Below, piece after piece: positions 22,754 to 33,966 of a stretch of 64,000 bases of DNA. The first letter of the stretch is position 1. Every line of letters begins with the position of its first letter. The stretch is taken from NCBI GenBank assembly GCA_958299035.1, contig CATQJL010000001.1:13945834-14009833 (forward strand), in the 5' to 3' direction. The stretch comes from Cylicocyclus nassatus. Lineage: Eukaryota > Nematoda > Chromadorea > Rhabditida > Strongylidae. The notes under the pieces were generated by a model. The model was given only the letters and a program-made list of their open reading frames with translations. It ran no database searches and had not been told where the DNA came from. Position numbers and translations under genes: made by a program.

Positions 22754-23459
22754 CACAAATTTCCAATATGTAGCTATTGACAATCGCTGATAGATGATTC
22801 TCTGACTGCAGTGTTTCTTGTCAAATCCACCATACGTGACAAATCCTCCGGGAACGTTTTCTTCGTCTGTAATTGTGTTTGAAGATGTCAATCTAAAATG
22901 AATGCACATGCTATGTGCTGCACTTATGCTCTTCAACATGCTTCAAATAAATTGTGAAGATAGGCTCTTTCACTAAGCCAAGATTCCATGCACGTTCAAA
23001 GACGTTGAAAATCCTTGATAAGAAAGGGCAGTAAACGCCAGTCCTAGCACACCGTCAAAGGGGTCCTCAATAAATCTCTTATCGCATTAGATATAATCAA
23101 ATTCAGCTGACCTTTGCCATACTGTCATCAATTTTTACTGCTTGACCAATTTGTATGTCAGGCACTTCAAGTCGATTTGTATCAGTGTCACCTATTCCAA
23201 GTGTGTCCATACCAAGTACTCCTTTCACACCAATATTTTTATAGCGCATGTACTACAAATAAGGATTTGAAGCATGAATATCAATTCGTCGAGAGATGTG
23301 ACACAGTTCGTTCAATCACGATTATCTCAAATTGCTTTCCTAAGGGTGTATATGTTTGTGACTTTGTTGAATCAAAAAATCGTTTTCCTCGGCAAGGATT
23401 TGGCTTTCCTAGCCTCTTCTCGCAGCAAATTTGCTCGGGACAGAAGACCTCACAAATTA
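22754..23459 (-). pseudogene. Pepsin-family aspartic protease relic (asp-1-like), four exons, frameshifted
   Basis: Exons in transcript order: 23320-23459, 23112-23252, 22924-23077, 22754-22892. The first holds the cysteine-rich loop and KRFFDSTKSQTY. The second reads VKGVLGMDTLGIGDTDTNRL after a divergent flap. The third reads EDPFDGVLGLAFTAL, then in another frame NLGLVKEPIFTIYLKHVEEH. The fourth reads GGFVTYGGFDKKHC and IIYQRLSIATYWKF. These blocks and their order are those of nematode A1 proteases. A one-base deletion near 23010 breaks exon 3; its 154-nt length is one short of what the flanking phases require. The exon carrying the first DTGS was not found upstream. Two inferred introns are only 34 and 31 nt, which is suspiciously short. 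A C-terminal exon of the same family is at 10296-10556. Confidence 0.7.
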
Positions 23460-23624
23460 CTAAAATGACACATTCAAAGGTATCGTTTCTGCTCAAATAT
23501 CGGCCTTGTAGCAGCGGTTTTTTGTTTCATTCTCTCAAAAATACTCCATTAATCCAACCATCCATAAGGATTACATTTTCGCCAGATGAATTGCTGGGAA
23601 GTTGACAAGAATATACATATCCGA

Positions 23625-23855
23625 TAGCCTAAACCTCCCCATTTTTATAAAAGTGGTTTAAGCCTGATTGATTTTTTAGTCTGAGGTAATGAAAGCGAAA
23701 AATGATAACAGAAGGCTAGCTTTCATTTTCATAGTTTGAAGGTTATTTGAAGTGGGTTCCAAGGGTATGTAATAAGCGCAAAAAAGTTGTTAAATCACCT
23801 TTGAAACAAAGTTAACATCTTTGAAAATTACCATCTCATTCGCGTGACCCAATAA
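23625..23855 (+). repeat. Dispersed repeat A, copy 2
   Basis: Same block order as 7878-8147: GATAGCCTAAACCTC, TTGATTTTTTAGTCTGAG, AAAGCGAAAAATG, CACCTTTGAAACAAAGTTAA. It directly adjoins the protease relic's 5' side. Confidence 0.55.
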
Positions 23856-24030
23856 TCGGAAACCTCAGAATTCGCTGAAACTTGGCTCAAAGGGTTATTT
23901 GACAGAGTAGTTACTAAAATGATGCTCTTATGCTTTTAGAGCTTTTTATATGTTTACTGTACACGATGGCAGCCCAAAGCATCAATGTGCTTCGAAATGA
24001 TTCTGATTACAAGAATGCCCCTCACTTGAC

Positions 24031-24738
24031 GTATGGTGTGGACCCCGGCCAGCTTCCCATAGCTTCCCGGTACCTGCGAGACGCACCCGCAACGCACGCC
24101 TTCAGTGCGTCTCCTTTCCTAGCTTTTGATGGAAAGTCCTCCTTTCTCTTACTTTTTTTTATTTTGGTATACTATATTCTCTCTATTTCAGGTAAAAACA
24201 ATTCGCGATGACCTCTCTGAAAAACTGAGATTTGATTGGATATTAAGGTAATATTCCTTCAAAAGCTTTTTGTATAAAATAAGAGTCCCTTTCGGTTTGA
24301 TGTGTAAGGTGTAGACAGTGTCTCAAGTCAAAACTGAGCCTTCCGAGAAGCCAATAGGCATTTGTTTACTGAAATGTCTACTTTTTTTTTGAAATTTTTG
24401 ACCACTCTAGTCCGTACGTCTACGAAGAGAAATGCTTTAGAAATGCTGTTGTTCTTTAATTTCTCTACGTATACTTATTACAACCTACCCATCAGTGCAA
24501 GTTCGGAATATGCATCCATCGATTGAGTTTGAGGTACTCATGGAGGTTGCCTGCGTTCCATCCTTGCATACGTCTCTTTCGAAGTGAACCTAGAGGTTTC
24601 CACTTAACATTTCTCTCCTTTGTGAGCTTGAATATGCTCTACTGCTCATGAATGAGGCGAGAAGCACTAAGAAGGGCGCGCGCTGCGTGCGCGCCGCGGA
24701 AGTGCCTATGGGAACCTGGCCGGGGTCCACACTATAGC
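24031..24738. repeat. Inverted-repeat element with ~32-bp matching blocks
   Basis: TATGGTGTGGACCCCGGCCA near 24031 is inverted as TGGCCGGGGTCCACACTATA near 24720, with GC-rich continuations on both sides. About 640 bp lies between. It may be a degraded DNA transposon; no target duplication found. Confidence 0.4.
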
Positions 24739-24759
24739 AAGGTGTGTCAGCGTTGTGGG

Positions 24760-27700
24760 GGTGACAACAAACATATAGAAAAATGGAGAATCTTAGAAGT
24801 GCTGCAACCTCGCGTACAGGGGTTAAATGACTTGCTGATCGCAAGCACCTTATCCATGAGAGTGACGCTCCACTATAGAACTAAGTGAAGGCTCTCACTC
24901 CATGTACTACTGTAACCACAATATTAGCTATTGTGCGAAATGAATGTGATACACGTGATTAGCATGCCAGATAACCGCTCTAATCTGATGACTGAATTTT
25001 TGGTGTAAAAGGAATGGAGCCTCGCATTTTACGAGATTTTTGATAATTAGAAAGACTAATATAACCGCAACTCGCCTGCTTATCGCGACATCATATATAA
25101 CATTATCATAATGTTATTTCCCGGAGTCCAATTCTCGTAGTCTGCATATGCGGGAGAATAGGTTGTCTCCGGCAGTGATACCCCGATCAAAAAGCAGATA
25201 TCCGGATACAGTAAAGCAAAAATAGGTCTGACTTAAGTTCTAAACCTATTACTAATGCGAGCAGTTGCGCTATCATTCGGAACATTCGAACAGGAATCCT
25301 GTCCTGACTCAAACATCAGGACAACATCCAAATGCATAAAGATTTGTTTACTCTTTTATGCTTTTGAAGTGCGTCCGTCAGAAAAGATTACACGGCAGCC
25401 ACCCACTTCAGTTTTTTTGTGCTTACCATAGGCACAGGTTGTTAGCCATATCATCATCGCTATGTGCTAGCAACATATTGATTTTTTAAAGTCTTTGAAT
25501 ATGAAATGTAGAAAGATATGCACTCCAATGAACAAGCTATTTCTTCGCATCAATTCAGTTGCTGACATGCTCTCATAGTAAGATCGAAGAAAGTTTATCG
25601 AACACAATGTAAGTTGTACGTTTGAATACGATGTGTCAAAGATTACATAAAACGAAGAGATGCAACTATCTCAATGTGCCACTACAGATGTGTTTCCTAT
25701 TTTTTATACCGTTTGAGAATTGGATAAATATGTTTAAAAGCGAGATCAATGTCCTCTTGATTCCTAGCTCCCGTGATAACTACCTAAACACTTCCTTTTT
25801 TTTTGAATAGTTATACATCATTATCAAGGCTCACCTTACCCGAGACGAAAATTAGCAGTACAACCCGAGGATGTACCATTCGATATATCAAACCAGGAAA
25901 TAATTCAGGCTCGTACGTGCAAAATTGTGCATGCATAATGCATAAACCTTCAAGCTGAATCGAGAAATGCACATCACATGATCCGACAACATTTTGTACC
26001 TGAAGTTTGCAAGAACGAATTACATAGGATTAAGGAGCACAACTCGCGTGTTTTCTGCTCTATTGCTAACTATTATATTAACACGAAATTTTTGCGTAAT
26101 TTGGACGAAAGTCAATAACTTCTCAAATACTAAAGCAAAACTCTCACTTCTATCCTAAAAATAGAGAAGGTCGGATGTTCTAGCATAGCTTTATATGGGT
26201 TAGTCATCGAGAGCGGAGTAAATATGGTGTGTGCTAGAAAATCGCGGAGTGCCGGTAGCTAGCTCAAAACTGTGTGAGCATTTCTTAGATACCAAGAGTC
26301 CATATGTTGCGGCAGGCTTCAATCTTGTACGGAAATGCAAAAACAAAAATATTGAGGATAACGTTATTTCACGGGAAAAATCTCCTTACCGCTGCAGTTT
26401 TTTTACAGAAACACAATTTTTTTCCAGAAATTCAAAATGTCTATTTAGAGCACTGGCTTTTTGCAGCGACAAACAGCATTATGGGTGGAAAAGTGCAGTA
26501 ATGGTGTGATTTATGTGATATGACACTTTCCTCACATTTTTTGTTTTTGCACGAGGCGACGCTTGCTAAAGCAGCGTATGGGATCTTGCTATGTAAAATA
26601 TGCCACGAATTTTTTGGGTTAGTTACAGCGATTTTCTACTGCCAAACTCAAAATCGCAATATTTGGAACGCCGTATTTGAAAGCTTCGCTCTGGCGGCTA
26701 ACCCATAGAATGCTAGTCTACTATAAAGCGCAAACCTTCTACTATACCGCAGTGTATATTTAGGTCTGGTATCTGAAAAGTTATTGATTTTGTTTGTGTT
26801 AGCAAGGAACTTTTGCGCCAACCTAAAGTAACAACGTAAGGGCTGAAGGGCACCATTCTGTGCTTCAAGTATCGCGGAAGGAGTTGTTCTAAGGTTATTG
26901 CCCAGCTAGGCTCAGATCAAAATCGACTGGTTTGATTATTTACTTCACGCATTCATCATAACATTTTTTTGCAAAAATTTCTGCCATTCTACAATCTTTT
27001 TGTTTTGAAGTTACGATCCGTCCTTGGATCGTACGCTCCAAAGTAATGTTTTTGGAAGGTTCGAACATGTATTCAGAAGTTTTACCAAGAGTGTGTTCAT
27101 CGCTAATCATGGGAGTAGCATCCTTTCAATTTTGACGTCATAAGCCTAAGGTTACGATGTTTTTACGATTACGAGGTCAACATCACATTGTTCGTGGATT
27201 GTATTACGTTGGCGCAAATAGTGCGTGTTTTGCAAAGTTTTGTTCGACGAGCTATTATTTCGCCAAGGCTTGCAATTTTTTAGAAGCAACACTAACCATC
27301 CGATGCACTAAACCTTCCACTACTTGGCGCACACTCAACAGTGCTGATATCTCAAAAGGACAGAAAACATTTGGAGAAGAGAATAATTTATCTGAAAGCT
27401 CATTTGAAACTCTTGCAAACGTTGTTGCTGAGACTGCTGCTTAGCGTATGTTGTAGCTGCTAGTCGATAACACAAATACAAGCTAGGACAACGAGATCTG
27501 CGAAAAGTATAAAATACGCAACAAGTTGCTATACTTTCATGCAAATAATGGTAGCAGAATAATCTGCTCTCAAGTCCACAGAATCAAATGGAGTTTGGCG
27601 ATTGCTTTTTCAGACGAAATTTTTGAGTTAAAGTATGACGAAATCATTTCTTTATCTTAAGGGTCGATTTCTCTTAAATCCAAAAGTTCCAAAAATATAC

Positions 27701-29414
27701 CCAAACTTTGCCATATGCCTACGATTCTATCACATGTAGCAGCTATTATTTAAAAATGTATTCGTTTACACTTAATCCTCACCAAAGTGATTACAATAAA
27801 ATTTTGGTTTGAGAGCGGCTTCTTGAACTTCTTCAAGTTTCGTGATTAAGTCCAAAAACCTTCTTCAATTAGTTAGAAAGTGCGTAGAAGGCTTTTAAGT
27901 AGTGTACAAGTTTGCAAAGGAAACTCTGATGGAAATAGTCGCAAACAAGGCTCGGCACAGCTGGCTAGGGCGAAAGCAAAGGGGACATCGTTTTTCCGGG
28001 GTCTGGGCGGAGAAGAGCCGCAAGAATGCCGCCGAAATGCCACCGACATGCTGTTCATCAAAGGCGTTGTTTTCAGCCAACACGCAATAGTATGATACCA
28101 AATTTGGTGTGTGATGCGCGTTGGGGGACCCGAAATATGGCTTAGAAATCTATGAAAACTTGTGTGAATGAAAGCTGTGCTGAACTTTTTTCTGAATTAG
28201 CTGGCACCGTGCCAGCTAGGTGCCAGCTGAGCTGGCACCGACCTTTTACTCACATAAGTTTACACTTTTGTACATAAAACGTATCTACACCGTAAAAGTT
28301 TACATACAGAGAAGAAACAATTTCATAAGTTTTCTTTTCAGCGTTTTATAGCCATCTGAAAATTACTCGGTCTGCTCCGCAGTCGACAAATCTACTTTTT
28401 CTGCTTCTCAACATGTGATTCAAAAAAGGTTGTTCAATGAAATCAGCATGCATGAAAACCCTACTACATGCTTTTACATAATCTAAAAATAATGACAGGT
28501 CTTCAAAACAGGTCAAAGGGGACTTCATGCGAAATTTTCAAGATCAAACGGGACTGCTTTTCAAATTTCCCTGGTGCCAGCTCTTGCCGGGCCCTGGTCG
28601 CAAAGAAAGGGGCACAGAAATATACTCATCAATTTTGCACCAACCTAATATTTTGGACTTGCTACACCTGCTGATCACGATTGTAACATCAGTTCATCAG
28701 GGGTTTCTGTGGATTACGGTAGTCGATCGAATCGCAAAACAGGAGGTTGTTATGGAGATGTGGTAGATGGCAAAAGTCGTATTCGCAGGGTTCGAGAGTT
28801 CATAGCGGACGCTTCGTTTTTCTTTGTCTATCGGACTTATGGAGATTCATGTCCTTATACTTGAGCAGAATGGATGACAGGACACTGCCATACAAACTAA
28901 GAATCTAACTGTTTTGTGTATATCTCTCCGTGCGCGATTTCTTAGGGGACCACACCTTGTCTTCAAAGTCATCTATCTTCCTATAAGCATGACGAAAACG
29001 TCATAATACTGTACTAAAAATACTATGCCGCAGGTATATTTGTATGAGAAAATATAAAATTTTATAATCTCAAAAACTTCAATAAACCACTGTTGAGCTG
29101 GGGTTGTTGGAAAACTTTCAACTTTATTCTCTTTATTCCGTCGAGAACACGTCTAACCGAGTCATAATAGAACCTCAGTACAACTTTACGACGATTCCAT
29201 TGAGTTAATGGGAAGGTAGACATTTTGAAAACAAAATGATCCCTTACAGATCATCTTTTGGACGATCACATAAAATAAGGAAAATCCTTGCATGGCAGTG
29301 TCGTACATCCAGTATGCAATAATATGCAATAATATACTATACCTTGGTGCATGAAACATCAGGGTATGAGGACCTTCATAAAACAGATAGGCAAGGAAGA
29401 ATTATAATTTCTAA
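24760..29414. other. 4.6 kb without a recognisable gene
   Basis: AT-rich. A divergent inverted repeat may span about 26050-26850. Single mariner-like ends (TTTTGCACCAACCTAATATT near 28635; CTTTTGCGCCAACCTAA near 26813) occur without partners. GCTGGCACCGTGCCAGC-type palindromes occur at 28200-28240. No exon with paired splice sites was found. Confidence 0.4.
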
Positions 29415-32400
29415 GGACAGCAAGCCCCCACAATGGTCGGCCGCCTCATCGTGGCGTGGGGGTGACACTGGGTGTCGAACTGCGATGCACAGCCGAGTGT
29501 ATACTCTGGCAGGGCCTCCCAAGCTGTGAAGGAGTTCGACGTTTCCGGTTTCGGCCGGATGCCTAGCTAAGTGCCGGCCAGGCCAGATCCACCGCCGTCT
29601 GGTTTTCAGGTCGCTAGGCGGTTCTCCCCGCTCCAAGCCCGGGGTCAGCGATCGCCCCGTGGAAATCAAGAGTTGGCCTAGTAAGTCTGCTCTTGTAGGG
29701 GAATAATTTCATTACTCTACCAGTTAGAAGAATAGAAAGAAACCCTGTACATCGGATCCCGCCTACGGCGCCGGGTGGTAGCAAGACTGATGTCAGGGTC
29801 CTCAGGGCGCCTTTTGGATTGGACAAAAACGACACGTCTGCCCGGACGACACGCCACGAAGACTGCCTCATGCTCTGCACCTACAACGCCAGGACAGTCT
29901 CCACAAACGCCGACTTCCACGCTCTTCTCGACGCTGCAGAGCACATCAAGTACCACATCATCGCTCTGCAGGAAACGAAGTCCAGGAAGAAGGACGTGCG
30001 ACAGATGAATGACGGAACACTCATCATTCGTGGTGAGAAGGTTCCATCACGAAACGTGGGAGGTGTTGGCTTTGTCGTCCACCCATCTATCGTCCATCTT
30101 GTCGATTCGCACGAGATCCTATCACCCCGACTAGCCATCCTACGACTACGCCCTCCACGTCAGAAGACCATCAGCATCATCAACTGCTACTCTCCAACAT
30201 CAGCAGCTGACGACTCAGAACTAGATGCTTTCTACGAAGACGTGGAGGAGGTCGTCCGCAACGAAAAGTCCTTCTACAAGTATGTTGTGGGCGACTTCAA
30301 TGCGAAAATCGGGATGCCACTAGAAAAGGAATATAGGATCGGGAAGTTTGGATATGGGCTCCGGAACGAAAACGGCAACCGTCTTGTTGGGCTTCTCTCC
30401 GCCGCACGACTTTTCCATGGAAATTCCATCTTCATGAAGAAAGAACATCGCCGGTGGACATGGGAATCGCCCAACGGAACGACTCACGCGGAGATCGACC
30501 ACATTCTCGCCAACCGAAGGTGGAGCTTGCTCGATGTCTCAGTAGTTCCATCCTTCTGTAGTGGCTCCGATCACCGCCTCCTTCGAGCGAAGATACGACT
30601 CAGCCGAAGGCTGGAAAAGAAAGTCTGTCACAGTGCCGCGAGAAGGAAGGAAGTCGTTTACGACGGTAACAGGCTGGAGGAGCTCATATCAAGATATGAC
30701 TGGCCCATCGAGGAGGACCCAACGTACGACTACGACCGGCTTCTGAAAGGATTGCGAGCCTGCGGAGAATGTGCCTCAGTGACTTCTGAGAAGAACTTGG
30801 AACGTATTTCGAAGACCACCAAGGAGTTGCTCGAAAGAAGAAGATTTCTGAGGCAGGATCCGAATGCAACCCATCTCGAGCGACTGATAGCCAACGCCAG
30901 TTGCAGAACAGCTTTGCAGGAGGATCTCAGGAAGTACAGGCAAGCCAAGATACTGGAAGCAGCCGAAGAAAGACGAAGTCTTAAGAAATGCCGAAGGGAC
31001 CTCTGTGAATATCACGTACCGCTGGCTGCACTATTGAACGAAGACGGGACTCCGACTTCTTCCCGATACAAGACGGAATCTATCGCGAAGAACTTCTATA
31101 CCAACCTCTTCCGCTCATCAACACCCGTGCCGATGCCCGTTGTTCCCACTGGAGAAGTACCACCACGAATTCTACCTGCTGAAGTGCGCACGGCGATTCA
31201 GACCATGAAGACATCCACGGCTCCAGGACCAGACCATCTTTCCGTCGAATTTCTGCGAGCCGGAGGACAACGTCTACACGAGATTCTCGCGTCGCACCTG
31301 ACATCTTACCTTCAGAAGGAGAGGATTCCCGACCAGTGGAGAACGTCAAGAACCGTCCTTCTTTTCAAGAAGGGTGAACGGGAAGATCTTCGAAATCACC
31401 GTCCAATATGCCTGCTGAGTGTGCTGTACAAGCTCTTCACGAAGATTATCCTCGCACGCATATCTAGGACACTGGATGAAGCCCAACCCCAAGAACAAGC
31501 TGGATTTCGCAAAGGATTCAGCTGCATGGACCACATCCAGACGGTTTCGAGGGTCATAGAAGTCTGCCGGGAGTACCGACTGCCTCTCGTCCTAACCTTC
31601 GTCGACTACGAGAAAGCCTTTGACAGCGTAGAAACCAACGCCATCCTGTCTGCGCTAGTCGATCAAGGAGTGGAACCAGCTTACGTGAGGACACTAGCCG
31701 ACTGCTACAAGGACTGTACAACAACGATGCAGCTATTCCATCGCCCCCTAACCATTCCAACTGGGAAGGGGGTTCGACAAGGCGACACTATTTCGCCGAA
31801 GCTGTTCACCGCGGCCTTGCAGTGAGTGATGAAGTCACTAGACTGGGAAGAGAGAGGCATACGAGTTGATGGGAGATTCCTATCCAACCTTCGTTTTGCG
31901 GATGACATCGTCCTTTTCTCGAGCAGTATCACTGAAGCAGAGGCGATGCTGAAGGAACTAAACGAAGTAGGGAAGAAGATCGGACTGCGAATAAATCGGA
32001 AGAAGACTCAGTTCATGAAGAACGCCCTTTGCGAAGACGCAGAAATGGAATTGGAAGGCACCCCTATCATGGAGACGTCTTCTTACGTGTATCTCGGACG
32101 TTCGATGAACATGGAGAACGACTTGAGGGAAGAACTTAACAGGAGAAGAAGAGCAGCCTGGGCCGCCTTCGGGCCTCTGAAGGAAGCCACCGACCAACTG
32201 ACGGACCCGGAGCTTCGTGCCCACCTGTTCGACTCAACCGTTCTCCCAGCGCTCTGCTACGCAGCTGAGACTTGGGCCGACACCGTAGCCACGTCGAAAG
32301 CTTCAAGGACCACCCACAGAGCGCTTGAGCGCAGTCTTCTGAAGATGACCCGACACAAGCAACATCTGGTCGGACTTCGCAGCACGGATATGAGAAGAAT

Positions 32401-32757
32401 GTCCCGTCTTCGTGACCCAGCGGAATACGTTGCGAAAGCGAAACACCGATGGGCCGGTCACATAATGAGAAGAACGAACGATAGATGGACATTAAGAACA
32501 TCTGAGTGGATTCCTCGCGAAGCCAAACGTCCTCGAGGAAGACCACCGACGAGATGGGCAGACGTGTTCGTGGAACGGATGGACCAGCTGAGAAATCAGC
32601 TGGATACGATTCTTGCCCTTGGAACTCGTGGACGCAGCCACCGACGACGACCAAGAAGATCGTGGATGTCCGAAGCGAGGGACAGGGATCAATGGCGACT
32701 TCTGTACTGGGGCCCGCACGTCACGTGAGGATGGGCCATCTAAGTAAGTATCTAAGT
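29415..32757 (+). mobile_element. RTE-type non-LTR retrotransposon, nearly full length
   Basis: A GC-richer block in AT-rich surroundings. It has a 5' region of about 450 bp and one long endonuclease plus reverse-transcriptase frame. The 3' end is a short tandem repeat, ATCTAAGTAAGTATCTAAGTAAAG (32738-32761), shown here in overlapping pieces and typical of RTE tails. The left boundary is set by composition change only. The near-intact frame points to recent insertion. Confidence 0.8.
29869..32728 (+). pseudogene. RTE ORF2: APE-type endonuclease and reverse transcriptase, one in-frame TGA
   Basis: Nicks target DNA and copies its own RNA by target-primed reverse transcription. Endonuclease motifs in order: CTYNARTVS (about 29875), [33 protein letters not shown] (about 30285), [10 protein letters not shown] and the catalytic GSDHRLL (about 30567). 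Reverse-transcriptase blocks: [55 protein letters not shown], then RFADDIVLFS (about 31890). A TGA at 31823-31825, between the palm motif B and the FADD box, interrupts an otherwise continuous frame of about 950 codons. The position is usually Trp, so a single TGG-to-TGA change is likely. The frame is open from about 29699, but the first ATG is at 29869. The C-terminal region ends at a TGA at 32726-32728. Confidence 0.9.
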
Positions 32758-32764
32758 AAAGACA

Positions 32765-33650
32765 GCAAGGTTGTAGGGGAGCGAACGCCGCCAGACTGGG
32801 CCGCCTCCGCGGAGTGCTATGGACTCATATCCACGAAAGTCCATAATCTAGGAAGATGGGCTTTTCCATCTCCCATTTTATTCGTTCACGGTAAAAACTG
32901 GTCGGAATCTGCTATAGCTCGCGTTATCCAAAATCTTCTATCCTATCGCAACGGTGCGATGAAAATGATTCAGCCCTACCTGAGCTCTCGTTTGCGAAAG
33001 AATTTTGCGAAAAGTCCATTTAGAATGAGGCAAAATGGGATTTAACTTCATTTTAAATGGACTTGAAGCCCATTTTACTCCCAGGAGCAGCGTAAGCTGG
33101 GTTTAAGTCCATTTATGACCTTCAAACTTTTGCAATTTTTTGAGAATGTTCCTTAGCCTATTTCAAGGTAACAAGTAAGTGGAAAAAGTTTATATCTATG
33201 AAGCCTGAAATAAGTGTTTCTTTTTGTACTCATACAAACGTTGTGAAAATCATGGAAGAAAGTTAAATTCACCAGCTTCAATTCATTTAGAGCTTGATTC
33301 TTTCGACCACAACAGGGTTGCGCTGACTATTTTAGAGCGCGTGTCTTCTTTTATTTCAAATACAAAGCATTGAATTGGGCTCGAGAAGAAAGTTACCCAA
33401 TCAGTTTCGAATCATGCAGGAACTTTTGCACCAACCAAATATTTTAAAATCTGTCCATATTTTTTGATAAGATTTGCGAATAGCGAAAAAAGAAGCATCG
33501 AATTGAGCACTTCCTATAATGCTGATTAAGTCGGATAAAAGTCCGCTATACTTCAGTTGTTCTAGTACTTCACACAAGCAACTTTGATCATCCGAAGACA
33601 CATATGATTTGGGAGCCCATGAATAATAAGAAAGATAGTTTTTTAATTTG
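32765..33650. other. Spacer between RTE and Penelope-like element
   Basis: No gene seen. ACTTTTGCACCAACCAAATATT near 33421 resembles one mariner end, without a partner. Confidence 0.35.
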
Positions 33651-33655
33651 TTTCT

Positions 33656-33722
33656 ACGTTTCGTCCCTTTCCTTAGACGGAGTTTTGAGATCTAGACCCT
33701 CTCCGGGACTCTTCAGTAAGGA
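33656..33722 (-). ncRNA. Hammerhead-ribozyme strands in permuted order
   Basis: Read on the minus strand: TCCTTA-CTGAAGA-GTCCC (33722-33705), then CGTC-TAAGGA (33679-33670), then GGGAC-GAAACG (33667-33657). These supply both core strands (CUGANGA and GAAA) and complementary stems I (TCCTTA/TAAGGA), II (GTCCC/GGGAC) and a two-base stem III (CG/CG), with a GUC cleavage site. Penelope-like elements are known to carry hammerheads with minimal stem III. In this single copy the three stems would cross each other. They nest only if two copies are joined head to tail. A competing perfect 12-bp hairpin (33692-33703 with 33723-33734) encloses the core. Confidence 0.45.
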
Positions 33723-33966
33723 GAGAGGGTCTAGTTTTATTTTCCAAAGAAATTATTTTGAAAAATTGTAAAACTCAACTTATACTCCGATTGTCGTCCA
33801 ATTCTTCTTTTCTGTCGTGTGATCTTCTGTGTTGCAAAGTAAGAATGGACTTGTCTTGACTTGTTTATTTTCATTGTATTATCATTTGTGTTGAATATAT
33901 CATTCAAACTTCGTTTCATATATATCGGTTGATACAATTTATGTTTATAATATATTATTATATGTT

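Noticed and set aside
28200..28240. GCTGGCACCGTGCCAGC palindromes as an operator or terminator
   Set aside because: Isolated short palindromes far from any gene; no basis for a regulatory call.
33415..33440. Mariner-like end ACTTTTGCACCAACC
   Set aside because: No opposite terminal repeat or transposase was found nearby, so no element can be delimited.
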